The position numbers and the translations under genes are program-made. The notes beneath the pieces were generated by a model, which was given only the letters and a program-made list of their open reading frames with translations, ran no database searches and was not told the DNA's origin. This document shows, piece after piece, positions 59,888 to 64,000 of a DNA stretch of 64,000 bases (position 1 is the stretch's first letter; every line of letters begins with the position of its first letter). This DNA comes from Membranipora membranacea (Eukaryota > Bryozoa > Gymnolaemata > Cheilostomatida > Membraniporidae): NCBI GenBank assembly GCA_914767715.1, contig OU612068.1, positions 16,990,001-17,054,000 of the forward strand, read 5' to 3'.

Positions 59888-62800
59888 ATGTCCGCCAAGG
59901 CAATTTTCGAAGCTAAGGGTAAAGCTTTGCTGAATGCATCGCTCGGAGATTTGATAGTCACAAACAAGTATGCCTCTGTATCTCCTGATACTGATTGGGA
60001 CAAATTATTGACCGACAACCCATGGCTTCAAACAACGGTGAGCGGATACTATATAAACTATCAATTATTATATGACATTTACACAGTGATTTTGCCAGTA
60101 GTTTTGCGTGACAAAATCAGATATCCGTCCAGGGAGTGTTGTACATTGTGTTTATGAATTGCAGACATGCAATGGTTTATTGTCTTTACTTGAGTTTTAT
60201 CGTACTGGCATTTCTCTGCCTTTTACATGACACAGCCTGAATGGTGAAACCCAGTTATCTTCGTTTTGGAATCATGATGAGAACCATTGACACCTGTCAT
60301 TAACCAATGTTGCAGTGTATTCCTGCAGTGTTGCAACAAATACTTAGGTTTTGAGAAGTTTTAGTACTGTATATTATTATTTTAGAAACTCATTGCAAAA
60401 CCCGACCAACTAATAAAGAGAAGAGGAAAACTTGGTCTTATCAAAATTAACGCAACTTTTGAAGAGGTCAAGCAATGGATTCAGGAAAAGATGCAACAAG
60501 TCACTGAGGTATTCTTTCTTATCTGCCATATTTCCTAGTTCCGTCGAATTTGTCACCATCATATTACATCTTACTGTCATCTTTTTTTTTGCGTTAAAAT
60601 TTATTCACAACGAAATACTTCGGTAAATCAGCTGGTGATGAAACTAGTTACCGTGCAATGTGTTAGGATAAGATGATTTGGTTCCTGTTATTGCTCAGTT
60701 AATTTATGTGTGCAACAAAAAATGGTATCTGCTGCAATTCAAAAGCCACAAACACTCTCAATCACCCATATTACATTTTTGGCCTTTGACGTCATTTTGA
60801 GAATTTAATTTATGTTTCATCAAAGCATTTTTGCTGGCGCGTGGCACAAATATTGCATGGCTTCACTAAAAATATAATCATGTTAGAAGTGTGCCTGGTG
60901 ACTTTCTAGACTTGATAGCTGATGATCATGCTGAAATGACACCTAGTACTAGCCAATATTTTCATTGTAGATCGGAAGATCCAAAGGAAAGCTTAAGACT
61001 TTCATCATCGAGCCCTTTGTGGCACACAAACAGGTAATATATGGTTGAGATTTAAACAGAATACTGCTATTATTAGCTCATCACTCGTGTTAGAAAGGGT
61101 GATATTTTCTTCTCCTTGTCATTCCACACCATGAATTATCTGTCATAATTGCATTACTTATCCCACTGATAAATGTCCGCCACAGCCACAACAGAGCGCC
61201 TCTGTAGTTAATTGTAGTTACAGTGTCGCTCAAATCATGCCATTTTCCTTTCCAACTTTGATTGTCTTATGTTATGAAAAATGTTTGATAGTCAGCATTT
61301 AACTCACAGCACACTGGCATTGTCAAACATTCAACCCTTTTCTCCACAGTCGAGATCATGGCTGATTGCAAATTTCCTCAAAAATGTTTACTCAATGTCT
61401 GTATTGGCGTTTTACTATATATAGGCCTCATTTTTTGCATTGGGGTAGGGATTCCTTAAACTTGTCAATGCCCAATTTAACCGAAATGGAATTTTAATTA
61501 TTTGCATAACAGTCTGTTTTGCTGGCTTAGGCTTTACAGGACTCTTGCCATATCATGCAGTCCACTGATTTATTGCTTATTCCTATCATCAAAAACATGG
61601 AATCCACCTGACAAGGTTAGGCAGGTATCTCAAACGTCATGAACAAGTCCTGCACTTTTGGTAAGGTCTTTTTGTGTGGCTATATAATGTACCCACTACC
61701 CACATCTATGTTTCACACAGGAAGAGGAAAGTTATGTGTGTATCTACTCAAACAGATTTGCTGATATCATACTTTTCTGCCATGAAGGAGGAGTAGATAT
61801 TGGTGATGTAGAAGCCAAAGTAAGTCGAATTTATCTTAAAAATAACACTCTGTTGAAATCATAAAAGCTGTTCAGCTGACATGAATGTATGTATGAAAAT
61901 TGTTGTCCTGTTGTTCAATGCTTCGGCTCAACCGTTTGAAGTCAACTGCGGCAGAGAAATCAGCATATTTGATGGTTCATAGTTAATATTCTATTTATTA
62001 TCAATTTACTAATGAATTTCAAACTTTTACCTGAAAAACTACAGCGCTATCTTTGGCTTATTTCATAATTTTAACATCATAACAAGGTTATCTTCTCTTA
62101 TAATTTACTAAGACAACTCCAAATTACCCCATTATACTAATAATATTATATTGATATTCGCGCTGATTTAATTAAAATAATAGCGTGCCTAGTTTCCAAT
62201 GCCAAACTCAAACACAATCATATGAATATGGATGGTGTATACACCTTATGATGGTATTATGCTAATAGGCTGAGCAGTTGACAGTTGAAGTCGGCAGTGG
62301 TAGACCAACAGCAGATCAGATTCGCTCCAAACTTCTCAGCAAACTGTCTGCAAATAGTCAACCGTAAGTAATGGTATAAACAATATACAGGGCATCATTT
62401 TGCAATACAAATTGATGCTATAAGTATAAAGTTTCATATGAATTTTCTTTTGTCCTCTTGGTCCAGAAAAGTCCCAACTGTTTATTGTTGCAGCTATTGT
62501 AGTGACATAAATATATCCTTTTTGTAAAAGCGGTTCTTATTCAAGTAGGCATATTGGCTCTTCGATGACACCGTGATACTGTATTTTTTTAATTACCTAT
62601 TAACACATCCGCAATCATCCGCATCATCAGGTAGCTGAGTGTTGGCAACTTTTCACGTTTAAGTATTTCTATTACAGATTGGTAGCAAAGTTTATTGAGG
62701 CTTTATACAATGTATATTGCGACCTATATTTTACCTACCTAGAAATCAATCCTCTTGGTGAGTGTTAAAAATTGAACCCTATGTGACCCTTCCCGGTAGT

Positions 62801-63985
62801 TTTTTGGACATAGTAGCTTAATTATGTTTGCAACTCTAGGTCGGTTTCTGAGTGATTTTACGGGAAGGAAAGTGATTTACTCACAGAACCATTAACTTAA
62901 GGGTACCAGTAGAAAATTAAACATTCAATGGGGCCATTTTGCAAATGAGAGACTAGACAAGATATAGATCTGTGATGTAATATGTATGGTTACACGTCTC
63001 ATGCGAGTGATAATTGACCGGTCAAAGAATTTTCTGGAAGAATTTGTGTTTTTAGTCAAAGATGAACTATTTTTGTCAACCCTCAGTTCTTTTAGAATAG
63101 ATTCTAAAGATTTTATAATAACAACCATTGATAGCTGATAGACCTGAAAGGGCATAATGCAAGGGATCTCTCCGATTGGAATTATTGGACTTACTGTGGG
63201 TTAGTGTAAGAACTGCAAAGATCTTTTATTGATATTATTTAATTATAGTTTATGAAAGGTTTTCCTAAAATTATTATCTACAAGTTTTAAATTCATGTGA
63301 TACGTTATTATGCATTCTCTATTTTAGTTGTAAATGGAGGAAAGTTATACATATTAGATCTGGCTGCTAAGCTTGACCAGTGTGCTGAGTACCTATGTAA
63401 GGCTCAGTGGGGTGATGTCGATTATCCAGCTCCGTTTGGACGTGACGCCTTCCCCGAGGTAAAGCTCGTGAACCTATAAATACATTATAATTTTTATGTA
63501 TTTCAGTCTATTTCATTTCAGTAGCCGAAGGGCTTCCGAATAGTGCCGAAAAAAGAAGAAAAGGAAAAAAAGAAATCTTTATGAGATCAATTATGTTGAT
63601 GGGTAAAAAATTTTCTAGACAGCCAAAATGTGCAATTGCCTTCTTATCTAGCCCCCCCCCCCCCCCACATCACTTTGAATATCTGAGTAATGTTCACTTT
63701 GCCGTAAGGTCCAACCACATGTGGATTCCTTGAGTCTATTCTATCCCACCCTCCCTGATTCTATCTTGATCAAGTTTGCCTCAATTTGGAGTTGCTCCCC
63801 CTCTACTGATAAGCCTGTTTTTAATTCTGAACTGTAAACGTTACATTTTTATGTATGTTTTTTCAGGAGGCTTACATCCAGGACCTGGATAGTAAATCAG
63901 GAGCATCTCTAAAGCTGACTATACTAAACAGAGAGGGTAGAATCTGGACTATGGTAGCTGGTGGCGGCGCCTCTGTCATTTACGC
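59888..63985 (+). CDS. ACLY: ATP-citrate lyase, N-terminal part (gene continues past window)
   Basis: ATP-citrate lyase makes cytosolic acetyl-CoA and oxaloacetate from citrate, CoA and ATP. Eight coding exons: 59888-60037, 60386-60508, 60971-61033, 61721-61819, 62269-62363, 62678-62757, 63328-63458 and 63867-63985, all phases consistent. They cover the ATP-grasp and start of the citrate-binding region: [99 protein letters not shown] and [10 protein letters not shown]. About 285 residues of an enzyme usually near 1,100 are present. The CoA-binding and citrate-synthase-like parts lie to the right. The last visible exon ends at phase 2 with a GTAAGT donor, 15 bp before the window end. No defects. 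Confidence 0.97.
63737..63805. repeat. GGAGTTGCTCCCC family, copy 4
   Basis: TATCCCACCCTCCCTGATT is followed by TTGATCAAGTTTGCCTCAAT and TTGGAGTTGCTCCCCC. It lies in the last visible ACLY intron, next to a run of C (63654-63666). Confidence 0.55.
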
Positions 63986-64000
63986 GTAAGTTGTAGCGCT

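Overview
The window is nuclear DNA of an invertebrate animal. Genes are split by GT-AG introns, the DNA is AT-rich, and the protein set is metazoan: DENND6, KXD1, PGAM5, SUMO, ATP-citrate lyase and a complex I subunit. A cluster of sponge-type 'short-chain collagen C4' genes points to a sponge. That domain also occurs in other marine invertebrates, so the phylum is an inference. All gene models were built by hand from exon homology, splice sites and intron phase.

Left third (1-21.1 kb): DENND6 runs leftward in 16 visible exons and its last exon lies off the left edge. KXD1 runs rightward from the shared upstream region and meets, tail to tail, a nine-exon gene for an unrecognised SH3-domain protein of about 805 residues.

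Middle (23-42 kb): three leftward copies (A, B, C) of a membrane-anchored short-chain collagen. Each has a Cys-rich cytoplasmic start, one membrane helix, a conserved RDKR processing site, a short Gly-X-Y stretch and a C4 domain. All three carry stops, a frameshift or splice-site losses, so all look like pseudogenes. Between A and B sit a GPI-anchored Ly6/uPAR-type gene, remnants of further collagen 5' ends, and a 4.2-kb foldback-like element whose arms hold 15-bp minisatellites.

Right third (42-64 kb): an NDUFB4-like gene (leftward) has a 1.7-kb palindrome in its intron, itself interrupted by a TA-flanked inverted-repeat element. A small basic unknown gene follows (rightward), then PGAM5 (rightward, complete), SUMO (leftward, complete) and the first eight coding exons of ATP-citrate lyase (rightward, cut by the right edge). 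SUMO and ACLY are head to head.

The spaces and introns are full of small palindromic elements. The most striking are four 18-28 bp palindromes starting CAAGGAGT and ending ACTCCTTG, each between perfect 7-bp direct repeats. One has an empty counterpart site in the paralogous collagen copy.
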